Source of the DNA: Mesorhizobium sp. Pch-S
Lineage (GTDB): Bacteria > Pseudomonadota > Alphaproteobacteria > Rhizobiales > Rhizobiaceae
Assembly: GCF_004136315.1 (NCBI RefSeq)
Contig: NZ_CP029562.1
Coordinates: 1,798,001 to 1,862,000 of the forward strand
Length of the DNA: 64,000 nucleotides
Direction: 5' to 3'
Below are positions 1-8,576 of the stretch, piece by piece. The stretch's first letter is position 1. The number at the start of each line of letters is the position of its first letter. A program made the translations under genes and the position numbers. The notes under the pieces are model-generated. The model was given only the letters and a program-made list of their open reading frames with translations, was not told the origin of the DNA and did no database searches.

Positions 1-2
1 AG

Positions 3-89
3 CCGACCACCACGGTCAAGCGTAACCGATGGAGCGCGATCGCGACCCTGCTCACCATCGCTCTTCGCAAAATCCTGAAAGGAGCCTGA
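3..89 (+). CDS. 3' end of an upstream gene (partial), possibly phage lysis related
   Basis: An open frame enters from the left edge and stops with TGA at 87-89, two bases before the next start codon. The visible 28 residues are basic and end in a hydrophobic stretch (ATLLTIAL) followed by RKILKGA. Only the tail is visible, so no family can be named. The tight spacing to the following small phage-like genes suggests it is the preceding gene of the same cassette, perhaps an endolysin. Confidence 0.4.
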   Translation, partial: PTTTVKRNRWSAIATLLTIALRKILKGA

Positions 90-90
90 C

Positions 91-276
91 ATGGGCCCGT
101 ATGTCCGTATCATCCTGCGCTACGGCGTGGGCGCCATCCTTGGCTACGAGGTCGGGGATCAGCTGTCGAACGATCCCGACGTGGTGACGGCCGCGACCGT
201 TGCAGCAACCGCGCTTGTCGGGGTCGCAACCGAAGGTGCTTATTACCTGGCTCGCAGATTCGGCTGGGAACGCTGA
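91..276 (+). CDS. Small membrane protein, phage-cassette type
   Basis: A 61-residue protein with two hydrophobic stretches (around residues 5-20 and 33-52), so probably a two-pass inner-membrane protein. An AAGGAG ribosome site lies 6 bases before the ATG. It sits two bases from the next ATG and heads a run of very small genes that resembles a phage lysis module, so a holin-like role is possible. I do not recognise a named family; size, topology and position are the only evidence. Confidence 0.6.
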   Translation: MGPYVRIILRYGVGAILGYEVGDQLSNDPDVVTAATVAATALVGVATEGAYYLARRFGWER

Positions 277-278
277 TC

Positions 279-521
279 ATGCTGGCGCTCTTGTTCCGCT
301 TCTGGCCCCACATCGTCGGTGCCGTCGCCGCGATCTTCGTCGGCTGGAAATTCCGGCAGTCCGGCGTCGAGGCGGAACGCGCACGACAGGCGAAAGAGAA
401 ATTGGCGGCTGTTGAAGACCGCCTGAAGATGGACCGCGAAGCCACCGACATCGAACGGCACGTCTCCAGTCTATCCGAGGACGAGGCGCGGAAGGAGGCC
501 ACACGATGGTCAAGGCATTGA
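279..521 (+). CDS. Rz-like inner-membrane spanin subunit (putative)
   Basis: An 80-residue protein with one N-terminal membrane segment (about residues 1-22) followed by a charged, probably helical stretch rich in E, R, K and A. This is the topology of phage i-spanins (Rz), which anchor in the inner membrane and bridge the periplasm. The next gene, a short lipoprotein, overlaps its 3' end out of frame by 16 bases, the usual Rz/Rz1 arrangement. Its stop-to-start spacing from the upstream gene is two bases. The function is inferred from topology and overlap, not from sequence similarity. Confidence 0.6.
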   Translation: MLALLFRFWPHIVGAVAAIFVGWKFRQSGVEAERARQAKEKLAAVEDRLKMDREATDIERHVSSLSEDEARKEATRWSRH

Positions 522-715
522 TCCTTGCAGTTGCGCTGGCATTCACGGGTTGCGCCACAAGGCGAGACGGGCCGCTGCCTTCCGACCCCCGCTCGATCTG
601 GTGTGAACACAATTCGCCACGCCGGGACGCCGGGGCTGAAACGCCTCGCGCCGGGCTGAACGAAATCAACAAACACAATGCCCTTGGTGAAAAATGGTGC
701 GGGTGGAAGCCATGA
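506..715 (+). CDS. Rz1-like small lipoprotein (putative o-spanin)
   Basis: A 69-residue protein that starts inside the preceding gene in another frame. The N-terminus has a hydrophobic signal ending in FTGC, a lipobox with Cys at residue 16, so the mature part would be lipid-anchored. The mature part is short. This matches phage Rz1-type o-spanins, which pair with Rz to disrupt the outer membrane at the end of infection. The mature part has Cys residues and little proline, unlike classical lambda Rz1, so the assignment rests on lipobox, size and overlap. Confidence 0.6.
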   Translation: MVKALILAVALAFTGCATRRDGPLPSDPRSIWCEHNSPRRDAGAETPRAGLNEINKHNALGEKWCGWKP

Positions 716-975
716 CGAGACATGTGTCCATCGATCCCGACGAACTGAAGCGCATTGTCAAGGAAGCTATCCGCGAGGAGCTTTCTGCTGCCGGATTGCG
801 TATCGACGAACCCGAACATCAATTTGAAGCACGGGAGGATTTCCGATTTCTTCGGAACTTCCGTCAAGCCCTGGCCGGCATCTCGAGCAAAGTCGGCGCA
901 GCTGTGATCCTGTCTATCGTTTCAGGGTTGCTGTGGCTGCTGTGGAACGGTGTCCAGGCATTGCCAACGAAGTAA
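712..975 (+). CDS. Small protein with C-terminal membrane segment, end of phage-like cassette
   Basis: An 87-residue protein. I place the start at 712 because that ATG overlaps the upstream stop (ATGA); an in-frame ATG at 694 is the alternative. The N-terminal 60 residues are soluble and charged, and residues 62-82 form one hydrophobic segment ending near the C-terminus. It closes the run of small phage-like genes. Tail-anchored proteins of this size occur at the ends of prophage and gene-transfer-agent lysis modules, but I do not recognise the family. Confidence 0.6.
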   Translation: MTRHVSIDPDELKRIVKEAIREELSAAGLRIDEPEHQFEAREDFRFLRNFRQALAGISSKVGAAVILSIVSGLLWLLWNGVQALPTK

Positions 976-1014
976 GGGGCCGGAACGCGCAGCCGTACGA
1001 AAGAGAAGCGGTCT

Positions 1015-2712
1015 TCAGTCGCCGAGCAATTTGTCGGGATCGAAGACAGGCCTGCCTTGCAGGACCGTGGCAACCACCTTTGCATTGCCTATCGCCTTGA
1101 CCGGAACCTTGAGGATATCGCGGTCGATTATGGCAAGGTCCGCGATCTTGCCGACCTCGATCGAGCCCGTCGTCTTGTCCTGATGCAGCAGGCGGGCCGG
1201 GTTGATGGTCATCCAGGCGATCGCGGTGGCAACGTCGGGTGCGCCGTCTTTCTGCCGGGTGACAGCGGTCTGGATCTTGACCAGAGGCGACAGCTCGTCG
1301 GCATCGAAATCGCTGCTCATCACGACATCGGCTCCCATGGCCTGCAGTGTGCCGGCGGGCATCATGGTGTCGGCCCTGTCGCCGATGAACTGGCGGATGA
1401 ACTGCACGTAGTCCGGATCGACGGAACTCGGGGCGAGCTGAAAATCGGCGACCACGCCCAACTGCTTGAAGCGAGGCAGGTCGACCTTGTCGACCAGATA
1501 GAGGTGCGTCAGACGATGCGGCCCGGGCGCTGCATCGGATTGTGCAATCGCATCGAGGGCAAGCCGCGCACCACGATCCCCCGTGACGTGATAGTGCAGT
1601 TGAAATCCCTTCTCGGACAGAACCTTTGAATAGCGGTTCAAAGTGTCGACGTCGAAATAGAGGAAGCCACGGTCGAAACCGTGATCGATGCCCGCGCCCT
1701 GCCTGTAGGGCTCCAGAACCGCGCCGGTGCGCTGCTCCAGGATGCCGTCGACATAGATCTTGACCTGGTTGAAACGCAACAGGCTGCCAGGGTCGTTCGA
1801 GAACTGCCTTGTCAGCGCCGCGACCTGCTCGTCGAAAGGCATGTCGGGATAGACGTAGAGCGCATTGGAGGCCCTGACCGTCAGCGTGTTGTTTGCCAGC
1901 GCTTTCTGCCAGACCTTGACATGCCCCTGCGGCCAGAAGCCTCCCGCATCGCTCACGGTGGTGATGCCGTTCTCGGCCATGGTCTTCAGCGTCGGCAACA
2001 TGCTTTCATAGGCAAACTCGACATTCTCAGGTGTATCCGGGAATGCCAGATTGCGCAGCTTCTGCTGCGCATTCTCCAACACCACGCCGTTCGGCTTGCC
2101 CGTTTTCCTGTTGCGCAGGATGATGCCTCCGGGCGGATTGCCCTCGATTGCATCATAGCCGGCAGCATGCATGGCGGCCGAGTTAGCCCATGCGCCATGG
2201 CCGATATCGTCGAGGATCAAGACGGGGCGGTCGGGCGAGATTTCATCGAGCAGCGCGATTGGATTGTCGCTCTGGTCGAGCAGGTTGGTCATGCTGACGC
2301 CGGATCCCAGCACCCAGTCGGTCTTGCTGCTTTTCACACAGGCTTCGACGGTTGCAAGCGTGTCGTCGAGCTCGTCGAAGGGACCGAATTCGCACAGGAT
2401 CTCGTTGACACCGGCCTCGACGAGATGGACGTGCGCGTCCTGGAAGCCCGGAAGCACCATCCTGCCGCCGAGATCGATGACTTCGGCTTCCTTGCCGGCA
2501 GCTGCCAGGACATCCTGCATCGCACCAACGGCAATGATCATGCCATTGTCGTCAATGGCCATGGCCTCGGCAGTCGGCACCTTCGGGTTGACGGTGTGGA
2601 TGCTGGCGTTCGTCAGCACCTTGGTCTTGGCAAAGGCAGGGGCGCTTAGCGCCACGCCTGCGGTCAGGAGCAGCACCGGAAGGTACAATCGGCAATCGAG
2701 AATGCCAACCAT
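1015..2712 (-). CDS. Exported amidohydrolase (amidohydrolase-3 / YtcJ-like)
   Basis: A 565-residue metal-dependent hydrolase. The chosen ATG at 2712 is preceded by GGAGG at good spacing and opens a clear signal peptide ending APAFA, so the enzyme is probably periplasmic. The opening of the barrel carries the DAHVHL metal-binding motif, with a further H-V-T-G-D-R segment mid-protein and SSDFDAD near the end, as in amidohydrolase-3 family members that open cyclic amides or release formyl groups. The C-terminal small beta domain (IADLAIIDRDI) is present. The substrate cannot be predicted. It lies tail to tail with the phage-like cassette and belongs to no operon here. Confidence 0.85.
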   Translation of the reverse strand: MVGILDCRLYLPVLLLTAGVALSAPAFAKTKVLTNASIHTVNPKVPTAEAMAIDDNGMIIAVGAMQDVLAAAGKEAEVIDLGGRMVLPGFQDAHVHLVEAGVNEILCEFGPFDELDDTLATVEACVKSSKTDWVLGSGVSMTNLLDQSDNPIALLDEISPDRPVLILDDIGHGAWANSAAMHAAGYDAIEGNPPGGIILRNRKTGKPNGVVLENAQQKLRNLAFPDTPENVEFAYESMLPTLKTMAENGITTVSDAGGFWPQGHVKVWQKALANNTLTVRASNALYVYPDMPFDEQVAALTRQFSNDPGSLLRFNQVKIYVDGILEQRTGAVLEPYRQGAGIDHGFDRGFLYFDVDTLNRYSKVLSEKGFQLHYHVTGDRGARLALDAIAQSDAAPGPHRLTHLYLVDKVDLPRFKQLGVVADFQLAPSSVDPDYVQFIRQFIGDRADTMMPAGTLQAMGADVVMSSDFDADELSPLVKIQTAVTRQKDGAPDVATAIAWMTINPARLLHQDKTTGSIEVGKIADLAIIDRDILKVPVKAIGNAKVVATVLQGRPVFDPDKLLGD

Positions 2713-3226
2713 CTGCGGCCCTCCGAACATGGAGCGATCTAAGCTGCTTTGCAGGAGGTACACAAGAAGCGATCTCTCCGTCCACGATTCTGGCCGGTTC
2801 GGTTCCGCTGACGCAATCCGTCCTCATATCTCTCGCCGTCGGGCGTGCCACCATCGAAGCCGTATCACCGGCACCGCTCGCGATCGGGGGGGGGCTGACA
2901 GGCCGACAGGAGAACACCGATAAGCACGACATGAAACAAGCATATCTGCGACCTCGCTTTGCCGGTCACCCTCCGTTTGCCACATTGCAACAATGTCACG
3001 GAGCAACGCATCTCTGGGTTTCGCAACCTCTCGCAGTCATACGCCTTTGCGGATCCGGCAAATGCGTCGACGCTCATGAACTCCCGGCCGCGATGGCGGA
3101 TCGCACCGATCTTGACGGACAGTTAGCCATCACTTGCGGCAAATCGCCTGCACAGCCCGCGGTGGCATTGATGTTCCCCGCGCCGCTTCTAAAATAAGCA
3201 GGACTGCAGCGTGAGTCCCCACCGTC
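2713..3226. other. Intergenic region with no supported gene
   Basis: About 500 bases between the divergent amidohydrolase and PilZ genes. Short open frames exist, but none has a convincing ribosome site, signal peptide or recognisable protein composition. A run of nine G residues lies near 2886-2894. Promoters for both flanking genes must lie here, but I cannot place them with confidence. Confidence 0.4.
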
Positions 3227-3520
3227 ATGTCCGAGCAGGAAGCGAACCATCGCGAACGTGAGCACCGGCAACGGGTACTGAAGGGGGCCACCATCATCAC
3301 CAGCATCCACAATTCGGAAATCCCCTGCGTGGTGCGCAACCAGCATACGAATGGCGCGGAACTCAAGGTGGCTGCCGACGCCATCATTCCGGAACGATTC
3401 AGCCTCTATGTGCCTGTTGACGGCGTCGCCTATGAAGCGCTCGTGCGCTGGCGCCGCAACGACCGCGTCGGCGTGCAATTCACCGGCACCGGGCCGAAAC
3501 CACGGTTCCATTACGGCTGA
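3227..3520 (+). CDS. PilZ-domain protein
   Basis: A 97-residue single-domain protein. The N-terminus has the basic R-E-x-R-Q-R-x-L-K-G stretch typical of the PilZ c-di-GMP loop (RxxxR), followed by beta strands with NGAELKV, the position of the usual N-G/S motif, and a terminal strand with VGVQFTG. PilZ domains bind cyclic-di-GMP and couple it to surface polysaccharide or motility functions. Stand-alone PilZ proteins of this size are common in rhizobia. The gene is monocistronic here. The start is preceded by a purine-poor region, so a slightly different start is possible. Confidence 0.8.
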   Translation: MSEQEANHREREHRQRVLKGATIITSIHNSEIPCVVRNQHTNGAELKVAADAIIPERFSLYVPVDGVAYEALVRWRRNDRVGVQFTGTGPKPRFHYG

Positions 3521-3599
3521 CCCCGCAACCCGGGCTTGGACATCCTTCTTCCTTTGCTCGACAACCAGACCAGTTGACGCTCGGCACTGCCGTGGCTAG

Positions 3600-3790
3600 C
3601 TTCGAATCTGGAGCTGGTTCCGCCGCAAGGCGGATGAAAAGGGAACACGGTGCGGCCGAACAATCGGCCAGAGCCGCGACTGCCCCCGCAACTGTAACCG
3701 TTGAGCCTTCTTCCAAGACGCCACTGATCGCTGCATGCGATCGGGAGGCGGAAAAGGGCGATGACACGGAAGTCAGGAGACCTGCCTGTT
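3600..3790 (+). promoter_or_regulatory. Cobalamin (adenosylcobalamin) riboswitch
   Basis: The stretch has the conserved landmarks of the cobalamin aptamer in order. They are GGTTCC with a small hairpin, GATGAAAAGGGAACACGGTG, the B12-box region GCCGCGACTGCCCCCGCAAC then TGTAA, and the closing GGAAGTCAGGAGACCTGCC. It lies about 200 bases ahead of the TonB receptor and ABC uptake genes that follow. Cobalamin binding is expected to switch the btuBFCD operon off. Confidence 0.93.
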
Positions 3791-3805
3791 CCAGTCACCC
3801 ATGCT

Positions 3806-3824
3806 TGACCACGAGGGGTGGTCA
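3806..3824 (+). promoter_or_regulatory. Hairpin downstream of the riboswitch aptamer (possible expression platform)
   Basis: A perfect 7-bp stem (TGACCAC/GTGGTCA) with a GAGGG loop sits 15-20 bases after the aptamer's last conserved element. There is no T-run, so it is not an ordinary intrinsic terminator. It may take part in translational control. Confidence 0.4.
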
Positions 3825-3985
3825 GGCGCGGTCGTCCGTGGCGGTGACACGTGAAGTGTTGCCGCATGCCGGAACGGCCGGAAGGTGAAATGCGACTGTC
3901 TGCAAATCTGCCTTCGCCCCGTCCACCTGCGGTTCGAAATGAACCTTGCGGCGCCGTTGCGCCGTCGATCCTTTTGGGGGCGGAA

Positions 3986-5842
3986 TTGAAGAAGACTGTC
4001 TTTTTGACCGGTGCCGTAGCACTGGTTTCCACAAGCCATGCAGGCGCCCAGGACCCTGCCGGCAACGCCACGATGCTCGAGCGGATCGTCATCAGCACGC
4101 CGCTCCGGCGCGAAACGACGCTCGAGCGCTCGACCTCGTCCGTCACGGTGATCGACCGCCAGAGCATCGAGCGCTCTGCGGCGCCCGACTTGCCCTCCCT
4201 GCTCAAATCCTACACCGGCGTTTCCATCGTCTCTTATGGTGGCCAGGGTTCGGCATCCAACCTCTATTTGCGCGGCATGTCGGCCAGCCAGACGCTGGTG
4301 CTGGTCAATGGCGTGAGGGCAGGCTCGGCCACCACCGGCACGGCCTCGCTCGGCAACATTCCGCTGGATTCGATCGAACGTATCGAGGTCGCCAAGGGCG
4401 CGCATTCGGCGCAATATGGTTCCGACGCCATGGGTGGCGTCGTCAACATCATCACCAGACAGGGCGGCCCATGCGCCCAAGGCCGCGACAGTTGTGGCTC
4501 GGTTACGGCCGGTGTGAGCCATCCGTGGGGCGGCACATTGTCCGGCAATGTGCGTGGTCAGAGCGCAAGCGGCGTCGATTATTCGCTCGGCGGCAGCCTG
4601 ATCGGCACGCATGGTTACGATTTCACGGCCCCGACCGCCTACGGACATGAGCCGGACGATGACGGCTTCCTGCTCGGCTCGATCAATGCCTCGCTTTCGA
4701 AACGGTTCGACTGGGGCCGGGTGTATGGCGACGCTGTACTTGCCAGAAGCCGTAGCCAATATGACGACGCCTATCCTGGCGCCAACGAAGTCGACACGAC
4801 CAGTTTTGCCGGCAAGCTTGGCACCGAGATCAAGCATTCCGACGACTGGTCCTCGACCGTCGAACTGTCAAGTTCGCTCGATCGCTCGCGCAATTTCCGC
4901 GATGGTGTTGCCGGCGACAGCCGCTTCAACTCCAGCCGCTACGGTCTCTTCGCCTCCACCACGAAGAATTTCGACACCGGTAGCGTTGCACATGTGCTGA
5001 CCGGTGGGGCCGAAGTCTATCGCGAGCAGGTCGATTCGACCGTCAACTTCGATGTCAGCGCACGCACGCTGGCAGCGGTGTTCAGCCAGTACTCACTATC
5101 CTATGACGCACTCAGCATCGACAGCGGCATCCGCTATGACCACAATGGCCAGTTCGGCGGCGCCACCACCTACAATGTCGGTGCGAGCTATGAAATCCTG
5201 CCGGATCTCAGGTTGCGCTCGTCCTATGCCACCGGCTTCAGGGCACCGAGCTTCAACGAGCTTTATTATCCAAACTACTCCAACCCGAACCTCAAGCCGG
5301 AAAAGTCCAGATCCTATGAGGTCGGGGTGAACTGGCAAGCAGGCGCCGACACCAATCTGGACGTTGCCTTCTATCAAACCTGGCTGACCGACGCGATCGC
5401 TTCCAACCCGCCGACCTACCTGCCCTTCAACGTCGCAAGCGCGCGCATCACCGGTTTCGAAGCCGCGCTTGCACATCGCTTCAGCACCGAATGGAGCGGC
5501 AGGGTGACCATTGATGTCCGTGAGCCACTGAACCAGGACAACGGCAAATACATCCCCTATCGCGACCGGCTGAAGGCGATGGCGGAAGTCACCTACAGCC
5601 CGACCGAACAGATGGAGCTGACGACGCGTGTTCTCTATGGGGCCGCGCGCCATGCCAACGCCACCAACACAGTGAAGTTGCCGGACTACGTCACCGTGGA
5701 TTTCACCGCGCTTTACACACTTGATGCTACATCGCAGGTCAAATTCGCGGTCGAGAACCTTTTCGACGCGGATTATTCGACGGTGACGGACTACCGTGCT
5801 CCCGGCCGCACTTTCAATCTGAGCATCACGCGGACATTCTGA
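3986..5842 (+). CDS. btuB: TonB-dependent vitamin B12 outer-membrane receptor
   Basis: An outer-membrane TonB-dependent receptor. The frame is open from 3851, but I prefer the TTG at 3986: it follows a GGGGG ribosome site and directly opens a signal peptide (KKTVFLTGAVALVSTSHAGA), giving 618 residues, the normal BtuB size. A TonB-box-like ERIVIST follows, then the plug domain (LPSLLKSYTGVSI, RGMSASQTLVLVNG, IERIEVAKGAHSAQYG, GGVVNIIT) and the 22-strand barrel ending in the C-terminal aromatic signature (FNLSITRTF). It is first in an operon behind a cobalamin riboswitch and is followed by BtuF/C/D-like genes, which supports cobalamin or another corrinoid as substrate. Confidence 0.93.
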   Translation: MKKTVFLTGAVALVSTSHAGAQDPAGNATMLERIVISTPLRRETTLERSTSSVTVIDRQSIERSAAPDLPSLLKSYTGVSIVSYGGQGSASNLYLRGMSASQTLVLVNGVRAGSATTGTASLGNIPLDSIERIEVAKGAHSAQYGSDAMGGVVNIITRQGGPCAQGRDSCGSVTAGVSHPWGGTLSGNVRGQSASGVDYSLGGSLIGTHGYDFTAPTAYGHEPDDDGFLLGSINASLSKRFDWGRVYGDAVLARSRSQYDDAYPGANEVDTTSFAGKLGTEIKHSDDWSSTVELSSSLDRSRNFRDGVAGDSRFNSSRYGLFASTTKNFDTGSVAHVLTGGAEVYREQVDSTVNFDVSARTLAAVFSQYSLSYDALSIDSGIRYDHNGQFGGATTYNVGASYEILPDLRLRSSYATGFRAPSFNELYYPNYSNPNLKPEKSRSYEVGVNWQAGADTNLDVAFYQTWLTDAIASNPPTYLPFNVASARITGFEAALAHRFSTEWSGRVTIDVREPLNQDNGKYIPYRDRLKAMAEVTYSPTEQMELTTRVLYGAARHANATNTVKLPDYVTVDFTALYTLDATSQVKFAVENLFDADYSTVTDYRAPGRTFNLSITRTF

Positions 5843-5851
5843 GCCCCGGAG

Positions 5852-6772
5852 ATGGCGATGCAGGCAAGGGCAGAAAATCCGGCGACGACCAGCAGGGCTT
5901 CCCGCCAGGGCCGCCGGGCTCTGCCGCTGGGCCTGATGACGGGCGGTCTGCTTCTTGCCGGTGCCTGTGGCGCCGTGGCTGCGGGCCCTCCGAAGCGCGT
6001 CGTCTCCATGAATGTCTGCACCGACCAGATGGCACTGCTGGTGGCAGGCGACAGCCAGCTCCATTCCGTGTCCTATCTGGCCCTTGACCCTGCAACGTCC
6101 GTGCTGGTTGAAGCGGCGCAGAAGCTGATGGTCAATCACGGCCAGGCGGAGGAAGTCTTCCTGATGCAGCCGGATCTTGTCCTTGCCGGCAGCTATACGA
6201 CCCGTGCGACTGTCGGCCTGCTTCGGAAACTCGGCATCCGCGTCGAGGAATTCCAGCCCGAAACCTCCTTTGACGACGTGCGCACCAACCTGAGACGCAT
6301 GGGCGATATCCTCGAACGACGAGAACACGCAGAGGCCCTGGTCGCGGACCTCGACCGCAAACTCGGCGAGGCGAAGGAGAGATCGCACCCCAACATTACG
6401 GTGGCGACCTACTATGCCAATTCCTATACCTCCGGTGCCGGCACCCTGATCGATGCCGTGGTGGCCGCATCCGGTCTGACCAACCTGGCTACAAAACTCG
6501 GTCTGTCCGGCACCCAGCAATTGCCGCTGGAACTCCTTGTCATGGCGAAGCCGGACTTGCTGGTGGACTCGGAGGCGCGGTATGCGACACCAGCCCTGGC
6601 CCAGCAGACCTTTGTGCATCCGGCCTACAGGGCGCTCACCGAGGGAACCGGGCGCGTTTCCGTGCCGGCTAAATATACCATCTGTGGCGCCCCCTTCACG
6701 ACCACCGCGATTGAGATGCTGACCAAGGCGGCCTCTTCCGGAAGCAGTCAGGCGGAAGAGGCACAGCCGTGA
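5852..6772 (+). CDS. btuF: ABC transporter substrate-binding protein for cobalamin
   Basis: A 306-residue periplasmic binding protein of the BtuF/FepB type. It has an N-terminal signal (hydrophobic core LPLGLMTGGLLLAGACGAVAAG) and begins its mature part with KRVVSMNVCTDQMAL, the usual opening of metal-chelate or corrinoid binding proteins. Nine bases separate it from btuB and its stop overlaps the btuC start. Its role would be to collect cobalamin delivered by BtuB and pass it to BtuCD. An ATG two codons downstream (5858) has slightly better ribosome-site spacing and is the alternative start. Confidence 0.88.
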   Translation: MAMQARAENPATTSRASRQGRRALPLGLMTGGLLLAGACGAVAAGPPKRVVSMNVCTDQMALLVAGDSQLHSVSYLALDPATSVLVEAAQKLMVNHGQAEEVFLMQPDLVLAGSYTTRATVGLLRKLGIRVEEFQPETSFDDVRTNLRRMGDILERREHAEALVADLDRKLGEAKERSHPNITVATYYANSYTSGAGTLIDAVVAASGLTNLATKLGLSGTQQLPLELLVMAKPDLLVDSEARYATPALAQQTFVHPAYRALTEGTGRVSVPAKYTICGAPFTTTAIEMLTKAASSGSSQAEEAQP

Positions 6773-7770
6773 CCGACATTGCCCGATATCGCACCGTGCT
6801 GGCTGTTCTTGGCCTTCTGGTTGGTTTGCTCTTTATGCTGTCGCTGACCGTCGGTCCCGCAGCCATTGCTTTCAGCGACAGCATCAAGGCGCTGCTTTCG
6901 GACAAAGGAGATGCGATCGCCCTGATCATGCGCGAGATCCGCCTGCCACGAGCCCTGCTCGGTCTGATGATCGGTGCGACACTAGGACTGTCCGGCGCCG
7001 CGCTGCAGGGCTACCTGCGCAATCCGCTGGCCGAGCCGGGCCTGATCGGCGTCAGCGCCTCGGCTTCGCTGGGCGCCGTGCTTGCCATCTACAGCGGCTT
7101 GACGATCGTCTTCCCGCTGGCACTGCCGCTCTCCGCCCTTCTGGCAGCAATGGTTGCGGTGGTCGTCGTGCAGGTACTTGCAGGCCGGCGTTCGAACACG
7201 CTCACCATCATCCTGGCCGGCGTTGCCGTTTCCAGCCTCGCCGGAGCCATGACGTCGCTGGCGCTCAACCTGTCGCCCAATCCGTTCGCAGCGCTCGAGA
7301 TCATGTTCTGGATGCTTGGCTCGCTCACCGACCGCTCCATGACGCATGTCTGGCTGGCCGCACCCTTCATGCTCGCTGGCTGGGTGTTGTTGCTGATGCT
7401 TGGACGCGCGCTCGACGCGCTGACGCTCGGGGCAGATACCGCTGCCTCGATGGGTATCGACATGCGCCGCGTGCAACAGCTTGCAGTGCTGGGCACCGCT
7501 TCTTCGGTCGGTGCAGCAACGGCCGTTGCAGGCGCAATCGGTTTTGTCGGACTTGTGGTGCCGCATCTGCTGAGACCGCTGGTCGGCGCGCGGCCATCGC
7601 GACTTTTGCCTGCCTCGGCGCTCGGCGGCGCGGCGGTGGTGCTGGCCGCCGACATACTGGTGCGCCTTGTCGCGCCGGGCCGTGACCTGAAGCTCGGCGT
7701 GCTTACGGCCATCGTCGGCGCTCCCTTCTTCCTCTGGCTTGTCTATCGTGAACGGCGGAGGCTGGCATGA
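6769..7770 (+). CDS. btuC: FecCD-family permease for cobalamin
   Basis: A 333-residue polytopic inner-membrane protein with about ten hydrophobic segments, the normal length for the BtuC/FecCD family. Family landmarks include LRLPRALLGLMIGA, the GAALQGYLRNPLAEPGLIG signature and IGFVGLVVPHLLRPLVG near the ATPase-coupling loop. Translation starts at GTG 6769, overlapping the btuF stop, so the two are translationally coupled. It would form the translocation channel with the BtuD ATPase. Confidence 0.92.
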   Translation: MTDIARYRTVLAVLGLLVGLLFMLSLTVGPAAIAFSDSIKALLSDKGDAIALIMREIRLPRALLGLMIGATLGLSGAALQGYLRNPLAEPGLIGVSASASLGAVLAIYSGLTIVFPLALPLSALLAAMVAVVVVQVLAGRRSNTLTIILAGVAVSSLAGAMTSLALNLSPNPFAALEIMFWMLGSLTDRSMTHVWLAAPFMLAGWVLLLMLGRALDALTLGADTAASMGIDMRRVQQLAVLGTASSVGAATAVAGAIGFVGLVVPHLLRPLVGARPSRLLPASALGGAAVVLAADILVRLVAPGRDLKLGVLTAIVGAPFFLWLVYRERRRLA

Positions 7771-8576
7771 GCCTGCTTGCCGTTTCAGGCCTGTCGGCAC
7801 TGCTCGGGCAGCGGCGCGTGCTGCATGATGTTTCCTTCGCTGTCGGTCCCGGCGAATTCGTCGGGCTTATCGGACCGAATGGTGCGGGAAAATCGACCCT
7901 GTTGAAGGCGGTACTCGGCCTTGTCGCGTCGCAAGGCCGCATCTCGATCGCCGGGCTCGATGCCGCCATGCTGGGAGCACGCGAGCGTGCGGCGAGCATC
8001 GCCTATGTCGCGCAGGAGCACGAGATCGCCTGGGCGCTCCCGGTGGAAGCCGTCGTCGCCCTCGGGCGCACACCGTACCGTCCGGCTTTCGCCGCTCTGT
8101 CATCGACCGATCATGCAGCCATTGAACAGGCCATGCAGCGCATGGAAGTCGCCACCTTCCGCGACCGCGCTGCCACAGATCTTTCCGGAGGCGAGAAGGC
8201 ACGTGTGCTGATTGCACGTGCGCTCGCCCAGGAAACACCCTTGTTGCTGGCTGACGAGCCGACGGCTGGCCTCGATCCGTCGCATCAGATCAGCTTGATG
8301 CGGCTGTTTGACGAATTGGCCAGGCAAGGACGCAGCGTCATTGCATCGCTGCATGATCTCGGACTGGCGGCACGCTGGTGCAGCCGGCTTATCCTGCTCG
8401 ACCGCGGCCGGATCATCGCGGACGGCTCACCAGAAACGGTGTTGACCCCTGAAAGCCTGGCCAGCGTCTATGGCGTCGAAGCCTATTTCGGCACCGCGGC
8501 AGGGCGCACCGTCATCCAGCCGCTCGATCTGGTCCAGCCCCCCGTCCAAGACAAACCGGAAGAAGACGATGACTGA
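7767..8576 (+). CDS. btuD: Cobalamin ABC transporter ATP-binding protein
   Basis: A 269-residue ABC ATPase. Walker A is GPNGAGKST, the signature motif is LSGGEKAR and Walker B is LLLADEPTAGLD, followed by the H-loop SLHD. It overlaps the permease stop by four bases (ATGA), and its own last codons overlap the next gene. It supplies energy for corrinoid uptake through the neighbouring permease. Similar ATPases serve ferric siderophores; the riboswitch decides in favour of cobalamin. Confidence 0.92.
   Translation: MSLLAVSGLSALLGQRRVLHDVSFAVGPGEFVGLIGPNGAGKSTLLKAVLGLVASQGRISIAGLDAAMLGARERAASIAYVAQEHEIAWALPVEAVVALGRTPYRPAFAALSSTDHAAIEQAMQRMEVATFRDRAATDLSGGEKARVLIARALAQETPLLLADEPTAGLDPSHQISLMRLFDELARQGRSVIASLHDLGLAARWCSRLILLDRGRIIADGSPETVLTPESLASVYGVEAYFGTAAGRTVIQPLDLVQPPVQDKPEEDDD

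Noticed and set aside
2931..3197. 88-codon plus-strand frame upstream of the PilZ gene
   Set aside because: Composition (Cys, His, Pro, Trp-rich) is unlike a real protein and there is no ribosome site.
5096..6619. 507-codon minus-strand frame across btuB and btuF
   Set aside because: Spans two well-supported plus-strand genes and their junction, which a real gene would not be expected to do.
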